Below are positions 22,859-33,952 of a stretch of DNA of 64,000 bases, piece by piece (position 1 is the first letter of the stretch; every line of letters starts with the position of its first letter). The notes under the pieces were generated by a model. The model was given only the letters and a program-made list of their open reading frames with translations, had not been told where the DNA came from and ran no database searches. A program made the position numbers and the translations under genes. Location: the NCBI GenBank assembly GCA_965112735.1, contig OZ218950.1, forward strand, positions 4,712,001-4,776,000, in the 5' to 3' direction. The stretch comes from Phaeosaccion multiseriatum. Lineage: Eukaryota > Ochrophyta, other classes.

Positions 22859-23735
22859 CGATAAGGGGAGAAAGAGAAACGGCGTTAAGATTTTGTTGGC
22901 TTATGGCAAGGATTTTGTTGGCTTCCCCCCCCCCCCCCCCTTTTCCAATCCCTTTTCCTTTCCCCTTCCCTTCCCCCTGACGCGCAGTCACTCCTACACG
23001 CCCTCGCCGACCACATCATCTCCCGCACGGGCAGCACCGGCTCCTCCACCACCAAGGGCCACGTCTTGACCAGGCTTCGCTGTCTCGTCAGCTAAAAGCA
23101 GCCCCCAGAGAAAAAGAAAAAAAAAACACGCGAAAAAAAAAGTCCCGAGGGGGCTCTCGGGAGATGTGTTGCCTCTTCTGCCCCTCTTCTCTTCTCGCTC
23201 TTGCGGGAGGGCCCTGGTTGTTGCGTACGTGAGCAAAAGTAGGGAAGAGAATAGATTCAGTGGGGAGGGAGAGAGCAGCTTGAGCTGAACGCAAGGCAAG
23301 GAGTTTCCTCCTGTCGATTTGTAGGCAGTTGGGTGGATCCAAAAGAGAGAGGGGGGGAGGGGGGAAGAAGGAGGAGTGGCAGAGCCTTGCACTTGTGGCT
23401 TACACTGCCTGAACTTTCTGAAGACTTCAGAGCCATTTTTTTGTCGGAGGAGCAGGATCGCAGCAAGTAAAGACAGCCAATTCGAGAATGGAGGGGAGAG
23501 GCGGTTGGTAAGGAGGATACGGAGCAACAGCAGCACGCAGAGAGGGCGGAGCAGCACAGCAACAACAGCCGTCGCAGGAATATTGGAAGCAGCTGTAGTA
23601 GTGGAAGCAGCACAATGGCCCGGCAATGGTGATGCGGTGCTGCTGAGATTGGGCTTGGCCCTTTCACACGCACCTGTGTCCCCCGAGGTCTTTTCCCGCC
23701 CACTCAGCGCGGGGCGAAGGCTTTGCGGATTGCAG
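22859..23735. promoter_or_regulatory. Divergent intergenic region
   Basis: 877 bp between the Cys-repeat gene (-) and the zinc-repeat gene (+). It contains a poly-C tract at 22927-22940, A-rich runs at about 23108-23142 and a G-run near 23350. An open frame runs into the downstream gene but has no ATG until 23736, so it is treated as 5' UTR/promoter. Confidence 0.4.
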
Positions 23736-23944
23736 ATGGAGCTTAGTTGCTACGAGACTCTGGACAATGAAGAGCCTAGCGAAGAGAAGATGCTTCCCCT
23801 CGCCAGCTCCGGAGACCAGAAAAAAATCTTCGAAATGGACAGGCTAAACCTAGAGATTCCAGAGTCAGGCTTCGCGCTACGGAAGGAAGGGATGGAACAA
23901 GGTCAGCCTCAGCCGCAGTCGCCGCGAAAACAGGGGCAGGACAC

Positions 23945-23983
<39 letters not shown>

Positions 23984-25454
23984 TGGGTCCCCCCTCCAGC
24001 CCCTTGGACCACAAGAGAGATGGGGTCAGAACGTATCTCCCCGTGGTGCCCTCCCTCCGCCAAAAGTGCAGCCAAGGACAGGGCGTCGGGGGCGACGGAG
24101 CGCTCAGCAGCAAAAGAAGGAGCAACAGCAACCTTCCTTAGAGGGGGACAGTAGAGATGATGACGGACGAGTAGGGGATCCCGTTGATGCCGTCTCCGAG
24201 CGTCACACAGCCACCAAGGGTGGCAGGAGCAGACGCACCACGAAAAGGAAGAGGAGCGGTGGTAGTAGCGGTGACGCTGATGCCGATGCTAATGCTGATG
24301 ACGAGGGCTCTGGGGACGGTGCCTCGAGGATCTCCACGCGCAAGGGCGCGAGTAAGAGCGCCACCACCAATGCTCGAAAGACGGGTAGTAGGGTGAGCAG
24401 CAGGAAAGGTGTCGTGGCAGCAACAGCTGCGAAGGGGAGAGCGGAAGGCACCACCACAAAAGTCAAAAGGTCCCCCCCGAGTAGTCCTGGGGAGAAGCCC
24501 AAACGAAGCCGCGCTCGGACGTCATGCTGCGGTGTGGATGGATGTGAAAAGAAGGTGGTGCAGGGGGGCTTTTGCGTTCGACACGGAGGCAAGGTGAAGC
24601 GCTGCAGCCACGAGGGGTGCGAGAAGCAAGTGCAACAGGGCGGGCGGTGCATTGCCCACGGGGCGCGGGTCAAGCGTTGCGACGTGGAAGGCTGCAACAA
24701 GCAGGCCAAGCAAGGAGGGCTGTGTATGGCGCATGGAGCCGCCAGCAATCGCTGCTACGTCAAGAGCTGCTACAAAGTGGCCAAGGCGGGCGGCACCTGC
24801 CTGGAGCACACAGGCTTCCCGCCGAGCAAGATTGGGTGGGCGAGGGAGCAGGACCAGCGGCGGCGGCAGCTGCAGCAGCAGCAGCAGCCAGGTGGTCATG
24901 TTCAGCGCCACCAGGGGCAGCAAGAACCTCAAATCATGGGGCGTGTAGCGGGGGTGGCCGCGACACCGGCAATGTCAACAAGAGCGGGAGGAGGAGGAGG
25001 AGGAGGAGGAGGAGGAGGAGGAGGAGGGGGAGGAGGAGGAGGAGGAGGAGGCGAAACGCCACTCGGTTGGCAGCAAGCGGCACCATGGGACCAACAGCAG
25101 CAGCGGCAGTTGGCCGAATGGCAGCAGCATGGCAGCTGTGTGATGGGCAGCGGCGGTGGCGGTATGCCAATGAAACTGGGCCCAACTCTTCCTAGCAGCA
25201 GTGGCACCAGAAGCAGCACCAACACCCCCCCCTCCAGCAATTTCAACCCCGCCGCGACGGTCCCTGCAGGAGGGCGAGAGGAGAAGGGCGCACGAAAGGA
25301 CCTACACCACACCCCCCCTACTGCTCCTCCCTCTGGTTTGAAAGATGGCGTCTCCACTGGCGCAGCGGCAAAAGCAAGCGGGAATGGGCTCATGGTTCTG
25401 CTACGGGCATTGGGCGATGTGGCACCGGCGGAAAGCTCCGGCTCTGCTTGGTGA
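23736..25454 (+). CDS. WRKY19-like zinc-repeat protein
   Basis: A single exon of 572 residues starts at ATG 23736, the first ATG in frame. Residues about 263-360 contain four tandem repeats with the plan C-x4-C-x(3)-[AVQ]xxGGxCxxH, for example CSHEGCEKQVQQGGRCIAHG and CDVEGCNKQAKQGGLCMAHG. The last is degenerate (CLEHTGFPP). This array is known from WRKY19-like proteins that are numerous in oomycetes and other heterokonts; it probably binds zinc. No WRKY box is present. The flanks are low complexity: about 12 Gln near residue 71, basic Ser/Thr/Lys/Arg-rich regions at about 110-255 that could be nuclear signals, and about 25 Gly near residue 418. A nuclear, DNA- or protein-binding role is inferred; the molecular function is not established. 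Confidence 0.85.
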
Positions 25455-25720
25455 CTGGGAGGTGCGGGCGCGTGTGCGGTGAGAATTGTCTCCTCAGCTC
25501 GCACGTGTGTGTGTGTGTGTGTGTGTGTATGCGATCATGCCATCATGCACTCTGCCCTCCCCGGATGGATTCGGGAGCAGGCAGGCAGAGCACCAAATAC
25601 TGGTTAGAGTGGTAGTTTGGTAGAGAAGAGTAAAATGAACTACGAGAGATGGATGATAAACCATTTGGCACACGTCTAGTTTGGATTGTAATCGTTGTTG
25701 TTGCTGCTGTTTAAAAGTTG
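25455..25720. other. Short convergent 3' region
   Basis: 266 bp between convergent gene ends, containing a short (GT)n run at about 25505-25528. Nothing else is recognised. Confidence 0.4.
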
Positions 25721-28700
25721 TCACGCATCCGTGTAATGCTTGAGGCGGTACAAGAGCACCCTCCCGCGGTCGTTTCCGACAGCAAGATAGCCTCCCTGAG
25801 CGCTAAAGTCGAGGCAGTGAGCGTAGCGAATGGGGGTCCTTTCCGTGGGCCAGTTGCTGAAGACTGTACAGCTCGGGAGGTGCACGAGCTTGAGAGCGTC
25901 GCGCTTCTCGTTCGACGCCATTGCCAGCACCTGTGAAGCCGAGCAGAGGACATGAGGGGAGAGGAGGCCACAGCAGAGGAGAGAAGAGCAGAGGAGGGCA
26001 GAGCACATGAGTCAGAACAGAGCGGAGAGGAGTAGAGCAAAGCAAAGGCGAGTACGGGAGAAGAGAGCCAAGCACAGAAGAGGAGAGGAGAGGAGAGGAG
26101 AGGAGAGGAGAGGACGACAGAGTACAGTAGAGGAGGGTAGGCGGGACAACAGAGCCGAGCACAGCACAAGTAGAGGAGGGTAGGCGGGACAACAGAGCCG
26201 AGCACAGCACAAGTAGAGGAGGGTAGGCGGGACAACAGAGCCGAGCACAGCACAAGTAGAGGAGGGTAGGCGGGACAACAGAGCCGAGCACAGCAGAAGT
26301 AGAGGAGGGTAGGGCACAACAGAGCCGAGAAGAGCAGAGCCGAGCAGAGCAAGCACGAGCCACACACAAAATCAAGGACCAAATGGAACGCTGCACCAGT
26401 CGACATCAGCGTGTGCACGATACGACCAGGTACAGCACCGCTCCGGGCCATCGCATTCAGTTGTAATCTCTCTCTCTCTCTCTTCACGGCGCTTCTTCTC
26501 TCCCTCCCCCATCTTCTTACACCCCGCCCCGAGAGGAGACTCAGCAGGCAAGAAAGAAACAAAAGGCACGAATCCTTTACCTGTGAGTCTGCATTGAATC
26601 TCAGCGCAGTCACGCTTGTGGTCAGGTTCATCACGGCTTTGAGAGGGGACGGTCTGCGAACGCCCACGGCCTTCCCTCCAGCCCTGCTGGTGGTGCCCAG
26701 GAGCGACGCGTTGTCGTAAATATTGACCACTCCACTCTCGCTTCCCACGGCGGTGTACTTGCAAGGTGAATTTGGACTGAGCGCCAGACTGGTGCCGCCC
26801 GTGCCGCCCTTTGGAGCAAGCAAAGCAAAGGGGGGTAGGGATGATGTAGGACATGGCGCGGTGACAGACAAAGACAATGTCAGAGGTGGGGGGGGGAGGG
26901 ACATGAGCATATGAGTACGCTCTTCGTTTGATGTGGTGCGCACGCTTGCTTCCTTTCCGCCTTGTTTCGGGTTGTGCGGCGTGTACGTAAGTGTAAGTGT
27001 ATGTTTGATCAGGCCATCGTAGTCACACGTGGATTCTATTGGTCGACACGGCTTTTGGATGTTCAGAGTCGCAGAATACTGGTCATCATGTCAAAAAAGG
27101 AATCACGTAACGAACACTCCCCGTCCCCCCCCCCCCGCTCCTCCTCCACCTCCTCCTCCTCCTCCTCCTCCTCCTCCTCCTCCTCCTCCTCCTCCTCCCC
27201 ATCCTTACCTCGTTGAAGTACCGCAGGAGGCAGCGGCGCGACCGAACGTCGAAGTGGTACACGTCCCCATCCATTCCTGTGATATACACCTTTTCGCTGT
27301 CCTGCGAGAAGCTCACCGCCCCTACGGAGCCGTTCACCTTGAGATCCGCCACCCACTGCTTGCTGGCATTGGACACGAGTAGCACGACACCCCCCTGGGT
27401 GAGGGGAAAGGCCAGCCAGCGGCCATCCGGAGAGACTGCGAAGCGCTCCAAGCATTGCTTGACTGCCTCGCGCCCCCCGCAGCTGAAGAGACGGGCAATC
27501 TTTTGCACCTGCCCGGACTCAACATCGTAGCTGCATGGAGGAGGAGGAGGAGGAGGAGGAGAGGGGAGAGGGAGGAAGGGAGAAGGGAGAGTGGAATAGA
27601 ACAGTAGTGGAAGGGAGGGGGTGGGGCGAAGGCAGTCGATGAGGGCCAACGGTCGACATGGATGATGTGAAGGACGAAGTGGAAGGGGCGCGAGAGCCGG
27701 CCGAGCGTTAGGGTCCAGCACGAAGCCCCACAGCACGGAATCCTCAGGCTTCACAGCCTTCGCTCCCTCCCTCCCTCCCTCCCTACAGAGCGAGCTCGCT
27801 AACTCTCGCTCGCTCACCAGTAAAAGAAGGGCCGTCGTCCGGCCGCAAGCACCTGGTCTCCGGCCTTGCCCACAAAGGCAGCGGTCTTGATGGGAAGGTC
27901 GGGGAAGTGAACACCGTGCACCTTGGGGTTCTTGACACCGTCAATCTGTAGGGGAGACGAGGAGGAGGAGGAGGAGGAGGAGGAGGAGGAGGAGGAGGAG
28001 GAGGAGGAGGAGTGAGGCCCTACGCGCAGCAGTGACTCGGTAGTAGGCAAGACGACAATATGATTGGCCGATATACGCGTCACCTCACCTCGAAGAAACG
28101 CAGCGTCTTATCGTACCCCGCCGTGAGCAGCAGCTGTCCCGCGGGGTGGAAATGCACACTCTGCACGACGGCATTAGACGGGGCCTGCTGGTTGGCGTCT
28201 TTGCATCTCATCACGTCCAAATGGCCGGCCTCCAGCTTGCCTCCAGATCCTCGCTCGCCTCCTAGTGCGTCGGTGGTGCGGAGCAGTCCCGCTTCGTCGC
28301 CTTCATCCTCGTCACTGTCACTGTCTGAGCCTGCTCTTGTTCTTCTCCCTGCCTCTCGCCCTGCCGCTGCGGCGGCGGCCTCTTTCTCCGCTGCATCCAC
28401 CCACGCCGTGGACACCTGAGAGTTCTCGAACCTCTCCCGGAGGCGCTCCTGGAATTGCCCGCCCGTCATCGCCCCCTCCCCCTCCTCAGCCCGCAGCTTG
28501 CGAAGCCTCGCCCTCGCGGATATATCCACCGTCAAGTCCTCGTCGTCATCGTCCTCCCACGCAGCTTCGCTTGCCGCCCCTGCTGCCGCGCCTATATCAT
28601 CCTCGTTGGTGTTATCATCTTCCTCCTCATGGTCAACAGCAGTCACTGCATCGAAGGGCTTGCCAGACCCAAACAGTGCCGCCGCCAGCCTCTCCTCCTG

Positions 28701-28823
28701 TGCCTCATCCTCCTCCACTCTTCTTCGATGCGCGGCTTGCTTCGGATTCTGCTGCTCCGAGCGTTCCTCCCCGTTCTCACCGCGACGCCGCCCCCCACTC
28801 CTCGGCCGCTTTGTGGCTGGCAT
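25721..28823 (-). CDS. UTP18: U3 snoRNP WD40 protein UTP18
   Basis: Five exons: 28089-28823, 27818-27945, 27209-27530, 26581-26808 and 25721-25930, giving 540 residues from ATG 28823. The N-terminal third is charged, with Asp/Glu-rich and Ser-Asp repeats, as in UTP18. WD40 segments follow: SVHFHPAGQLLLTAGYDKTL, NPKVHGVHFPDLPIKTAAF, RFAVSPDGRWLAF, IGGTSLA-like GGTGGTSLALSP, VGSESGVVNIYD and a C-terminal YLAVGNDRGRVLLYRLKHY. The order and the DLPIKTAAF and SGVVNIYD motifs fit UTP18, a nucleolar component of the small-subunit processome needed for 18S rRNA maturation. Introns 1 and 3 carry GAG/CTC arrays and intron 4 a 43-bp tandem repeat. Family identification is confident. Confidence 0.92.
26131..26302. 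repeat. 43-bp tandem repeat inside UTP18 intron 4
   Basis: Four near-identical 43-bp units begin at 26131, 26174, 26217 and 26260 (start AGGAGGGTAGGCGGGACAAC). A degenerate fifth follows to about 26350. It is flanked on the left by AGGAG pentamers at 26082-26115. It lies wholly within the intron 25931-26580. Confidence 0.9.
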
Positions 28824-29786
28824 GGCTCGCAATTGTGCCTGTCCCCACCCACGACCCGACCCTCATGGATGGCACTGGATGGTGTTTTGGCACCCCACCC
28901 AAATTTATAAATCTATCAATTTTTTCGAACAAAAAGTGAGCTTCTTCAGCGAAGAAGGGAGAACAATTGATTGAACATTGAGTTTTAACCATCAAAAACC
29001 ATCTAATCTGAGGCCCTCCAACATTCCCATGCCCATCCCCCTTCTTGCCGACCCTTCCCCTAGCGTGCCAAGTCCACACAAGTCTACCGACTAGAGTACA
29101 GGGAGGTGGGAGAGAGATGATGGGTGAAAATCTCGCCTCCCTTGAGACGTGGCAATCGCTCCACAGGTACAGTACTCAACGTTTGCTCAGCGCCCCACCG
29201 CCGCGCCATCTCCTTCCCTTCCACGATTCAAACTCAAAGTCGCCGCCATCGAAATGACTTGCCTTTACCGTGGCCGAGACCTTGGCTACTTGCTTGTCAC
29301 AGCAGGCTACTTGCTTGTAACACTAGGCTGCTGGCCAGGGCTTCTGCACTTAGCTGGCGAGTGCTGGTCAACAAGACGTGGTGGGGGGTTGTGTTGTGTG
29401 CCTCCTTTCCTGAGCCCTCTGCCCGAAGGGCCTAAGCGAGGACTACATCAAAGCAAGAGGCCGTAGCGGCTGTTTCCCTCTCTCTCTCTCTCTCTCCGGA
29501 CTGAATCAGAGGGCAGGGGCGCTGTCTGTGGCTGCTTGGCTGCCCAGACTGAGGGTTGTTCCTTGCGAGCCCAGCTGTGGGTGGGTCTTGGAAGGCCCCT
29601 ACTGTCGATGGTCTGGTGGGCTCGTCTCCGCTGATGAGGCATGCTGTGGATTAAGCAAGGTGGGCTCCAGCTCGTTGAGTATACTCTAGTAGAAATGGCA
29701 AGAGAACTTCACTACTCCTCACCACCCTCAAGATGGATGGCTCTCTCCGACCTGCTGCTCTTGGCTCTGTGCCTGGCCCCCGCCCG
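28824..29786. other. Intergenic region between UTP18 and HDAC (same strand)
   Basis: About 960 bp with no convincing exon. Notable items are a short tandem GGCTACTTGCTTGT duplication at about 29283-29320 and a (TC)n run at about 29478-29496. It should contain the UTP18 promoter and the HDAC 3' UTR. Confidence 0.4.
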
Positions 29787-32052
29787 CTACTCCACCGCCT
29801 TCAACCACTGCCACTCCTTCGCAGCAGCCTGAAACACAATGGCGTGCCTTCTCGCCAGCTCCATCCTATGCGAGGGCAGGAAAACGCAACAAAGGTAGAG
29901 CGAGACACGTGAGGAAGGGGCGGGCTCTCAAGAGGCAGCAGGCCACTCAGGGCAGTCCAGTCCTCTTACTTGTCTTCGCTATAGCCTCCGCCAATCACAG
30001 TGGCGACCGGAATGCCTGCACGGAGTCGCAGCGAGGATTGTTGTTGTTCATCAAATGAAGGTGTTTCGTATGTAAATAAATGGCTTGGCGAAGCATGGAC
30101 GAGGATGCTTTGCTTGACTCACCTCTTGCAATGCACTCTCTAATGACGAAGGCGTCTCTGGATGCGAGGCCCTCGTCCGAGAGGTTCATCTTGCCCAACT
30201 TGTCCCTCTCGTGCATGTCCACGCCGGCATCGTACAAGACGAGGTCGGGCTATTTCATTTCACAGGGGAGGGAGGGGGAAAGAAGCGGGGTCAGGCCCCG
30301 GCTTGGCGGCGCAAGCTTTTGCCTTCCTTTCCAAATCACTCTTCGGTACTCTCCCGTCACACTCCTCCCTCCAACACTCGAGGTACAGCATAGGCTTCAA
30401 AGAAGGACAGTGTCCCAGTGCCCCTTCCAACAAACCGACCTTGCTGTCTTCCAAAGCGCTCCTCACTTCCTTCCGGAAGACGCTCAGAAAGGCCGCGTCC
30501 CTTGTCCCTGCCGGAAAGCCCACGTCTCGCGAGCTCGTCGCCTTTCTCCAGGGCCAATTGTCTTGGCAGTGGAAGGACAGCGTGAACACGGAAGAGTCTT
30601 GGGAGAAGATGGATGCCGTGCCGTCCCCCTGGTGAACGTCGCTATCGATAATACACACCTGGGGATGTTGGAGGGGAAGGCCACACGAGGAGTCAGCGAA
30701 AGCAATGATGCCTCCTCCATAGGTTGCGAGCGAGGGAGAGAGAGAGAGAGAGAGAGAGAGGGGCCTTTGGCACCAGATAAGATGGGTGCAAACGCAAGCA
30801 GTGAGGCAGTCGGACCGTGCTGAACCACTGATGATGGCAAAGCGAATAGCGCTCCCTGACCGCACCTTTTTCGCAAGGCCTTCGGACTGCAGCACTCGGG
30901 CAGTCACAGCGAGGTCGTTGAGAATGGTGTATCCGCTTCCGTGGCCAACGTGAGCGTGGTGAGTGCCTGGTGGGTGGGTGGGTGGGCGGGTGGTTGAGTG
31001 GGTGAGTGGGAAACGTTGTACACAACCAAACCACTGCTGAGATCGATGGGAACTGTGTCGCACGACAATCCTCCTGTCCATCCCCACTAGCAGTCAGTGG
31101 TCAGCGCAGGCAACAGATCTTTGGAATGGTATCAATCTTCTTCCTTCTCTTTCTGTCGTCACCGTACAGGAGTTCTGGACCCCCCCATCCTGTATATATA
31201 TGTAGATAGAGGGGCTCTGATTATTGCTCACCTCCTGCTAAATTGCAAGCCAGACCGTGTATCAAGGCCAAGCGAGCAGCGAGTACTGTTCCGCCCACCT
31301 GGGGGCAGTGCAATTATGGCAGACTTGTAGGTTCACTTTGGAGTGCGAATACGAAGCGTACGAAAGTCGAAGGAACAGTACTTACCTCCAGGAGGGTCCG
31401 CCTGACGAGCGGCTCGCTGAAGGGAAGGCCGATCTTGCGGTGCGCCTTTTCGTCCAGTCTGCCATTCACAAAGTTGGCGTAGTACTCTGGACAATGGACT
31501 TGGTGAATCCTGCTCGACGACAGAACGAAATTCAGATGAAGGAGGCAACACCACTTTAGAGTCTTCCTGACTTTCTCAGAGATCGACACGAGAAGACCCG
31601 CTAGTAAGAATAGAGCCTTCCACATTCCACGCTCTTACTGGCAAAAGCCAGTCTGAGAACCACGCATAACCGCTTTTAAGAATAGAGCCTTCCACACTGC
31701 ACCCCACCACTTCACTTCGTCGGCCTTTCTCTTCCCCTTTCTCCATTGTAGCTGCGACTGACCAAGACTCGTCGGGCAACTCCGGCTCGATGAAGGTAGC
31801 TGTCGTTGCCAGCTTGAGCTCATCTACCAGCAGCGAGGCGAGGTCCCTGAATTTCGACATGGGGAAGCGGTGCTCCTCGGGCCATGGAGGCGAATAGTCT
31901 TCGTGATATACGAGAGGCAGAGACTCTTGGTGTAAAGCATGTATGCCTCCGTTATTGCGGTGATAGAAGCGTCGATGAGCCGCGAGGGGCCGCAGTCGTT
32001 GGAGGTGGTGTAGGGGAGGGAGGGGGGCTCCGAGAAAACCCAGACACCTCAT
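29787..32052 (-). CDS. Histone deacetylase-fold protein (HDAC11 / bacterial-type)
   Basis: Eight exons: 31763-32052, 31386-31509, 31232-31298, 30866-30966, 30440-30658, 30123-30249, 29970-30015 and 29787-29865, giving 350 residues in perfect phase. The N-terminus ([20 protein letters not shown], followed by RRFYHRN) is Arg/Leu-rich and acid-free, so organelle import is possible. The fold motifs are complete: [29 protein letters not shown] (His163, His164), DSDVHQGDG (zinc ligands Asp201 and His203), [14 protein letters not shown] (third ligand Asp278) and GGGYSED with the catalytic Tyr321. [10 protein letters not shown] and the short length point to class IV or the acetoin-utilisation/bacterial branch rather than class I/II. 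It should remove acyl groups from lysines; the substrate need not be histone. Donors GTCAGT (exon 1) and GTCGGT (exon 5) are unusual. Confidence 0.92.
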
Positions 32053-33098
32053 GGGAAGCGAGAGCAAAGGTAGAAAGCGAAAGCAAAGAGGGTTAAGAGG
32101 GACTTTATTGACTTAATAGGAATCAGTGCCCGCTCACAGATTTCGGCGAACCACCACCATGCCATGCTGCAACGCACTTCCTTTTGTCCTCTTTCACGTA
32201 TTCCGACGCTGACTTCTCCCCGTTGGTCCCTCCCTTCCTTCACCTCCCTGCAAAATCATCAAATCCAGATCGCCCCCGACTTCCTCCTGTCCGGAAAGGA
32301 AGCCAACTTCGCTTAGATGGTTCTTCGTTGAAAGGAAGAAAAAGGGTTAGGGATGGGAAGGAAAAAGAGCGACGGACGAACCAGCGACGGCACAAGCAGA
32401 AGCAGCATTGCCATTGCTTCGGGAAATATCTGGGACGGCGAGGTTGGCGGTGGGATTGGGAGGGGGGGGGGGAGAGAAGCAGAACAGGAAGGGCGGCGGA
32501 CACGGCAAAAATACCTCCAAGTATGCACGACCCACGACGTCGCGGCATTACCAGAGACCAACCTTTGATCAATTTAACGACTACGTCTTGCCAGGGCGGC
32601 AGTCTCCCGACCACGCCAAGCAGGTAGACATTATGTCCTTAGAAGGTGATGAAGAGAAGCAGCAGCACATGCTGCAGCAGCAGCATCAGGAGGAGGAGGA
32701 GGAGGAGGAGGAGGAGGGGGAGGAGGAGGAGGAGGCGAGAACGGGAGGGCAGCGACGCTTGAATGTCGAAGAGAGGAAAGAAGGACCAGGTACAGTATCA
32801 CCTGCGACAGCAATAGCAGCAGCGGGTACACCTCAGTACCAAGACAGCGAGGAAGGAGATCTGGGCATAAGGTTGCTCCACTTGGCCCTCTTGGCAGGAA
32901 GCAATCCTCCACCTCGTAACCGGCGTCCATTATAGCGCGAGAGAGCCTGCTGAGTACGAGTGCAAGAGACGCCGTCGATGGGAGACTGTCGAGCCCTGGA
33001 GAGGAGTGAAGACGGGCGGGGAAAGGAACTGACGACTGAGCAACGGCGATTTATCCACCACAGAACTTCTGGTCTCGCACAGCGGAGGCGAAACAATA
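32053..33098. other. Region upstream of HDAC and the PWP1 relic; purine-rich open frame
   Basis: No exon can be supported. An open frame at about 32632-32935 (ATG 32632) encodes a Gln-rich then Glu-rich run (GAG repeats at 32691-32735) without recognised motifs. It might be a decayed acidic N-terminal exon of the adjacent PWP1 relic. Otherwise it is promoter and 5' sequence for HDAC. Confidence 0.35.
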
Positions 33099-33784
33099 TG
33101 ACCGACTATGACGACGATCCAGTGATTGGCCTGGATGGCGATGAGGCGGCGGCGGCTGCTGCTACAGATGAGGATGAGGAGGATGGTGATGATCATGATG
33201 ACGGTGATGGTGATGATGCTGAGGGAGGGGAGGAGGGGAGGGGCTCAGGTCGCGGAGATGGAGGACGACAGTGAGGAGGCCCAAGCGATGGTGGAGATGG
33301 AAGCCGCCGAAGAGGCCGAAGGACGCGCAAATGACGGCAGTCGCCAGAATGTCCTTCGTCATGGACCCGTCCACAGGGGAGTGTAGGGGAACTCGGAGGA
33401 CGACGACCTTGACGACGGCGATGAGGACGTCAACTCAGACGTGGAGGACAACATCGTTAAGCCCAACGACTTTGTCCTGCTGGCCACCAACACGGAGGAG
33501 GACGAGTTCTCCACCCTCGAGATGCACATTTACGACGAGCAGGAGGGCAGCTTTTACCTTACGTACACCACGATATCTCCCTGTCGGCGCTGCCTTTCTG
33601 CATGGCAAGGATGGATATCCCCCGCGGCATTTGGCGGCGGGCCAGGACGGGGTGGTGATGGGTAGGTACTTGTGTGGCGGTGGGCATCTTTGAACCGGCC
33701 ATTGAGATCTGGACCCTCGATGTGTTGGACCCGCTGGAGCCGAGTGCCACACTGGGTGGCCCCGCGCCTGTGCAGAGCAAGTGA
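33099..33784 (+). pseudogene. PWP1: Truncated, broken PWP1 (periodic tryptophan protein 1) relic
   Basis: The stretch 33387-33784 recalls the N-terminal domain of PWP1: DNIVKPNDFVLLATNTEEDE, LEMHIYDEQEGSFY, then after a frame change VHHDISLSALPF, and VAVGIFEPAIEIWTLDVLDP followed by LEPSATLGG. The frame change is explained by five extra bases (CTTAC, 33558-33562). In the resumed frame TGA 33656-33658 interrupts the text. Another stop (TAG 33384-33386) lies upstream unless a small intron removes it. An acidic block at 33099-33272 (MTDYDDD...) fits the usual PWP1 N-terminus. The WD40 repeats that make up most of PWP1 are absent: the next gene starts 170 bp later. A donor-like GTGAGTG at 33781 leads nowhere. 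A decayed fragment is the best reading; assembly error could explain the frameshift but not the missing repeats. Confidence 0.6.
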
Positions 33785-33952
33785 GTGCGGTGCAAGTGCA
33801 CTCGGGGAATAGAACGGGGCTTAGCGCCATCATTCGCGTAACCGTAAATACGGAGGCGGGCTGTTACTTTTAGGATGAGAGATGGCACTTAAAGGGGTCT
33901 GCGTGTCAAGAAATATCGCACCAATATAAGGTAAAGTAATTAAGGCATCACC

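Noticed and set aside
29640-29832. Small + strand frame with a hydrophobic stretch
   Set aside because: It overlaps the last HDAC exon antisense, and its apparent signal peptide is the complement of conserved HDAC codons.
30260-30440. Continuation of the HDAC frame past exon 5 (about 60 residues to a stop)
   Set aside because: Reading through loses the conserved [11 protein letters not shown] that follows; a GTCGGT donor at 30439 and AG at 30250 restore the family sequence in phase.
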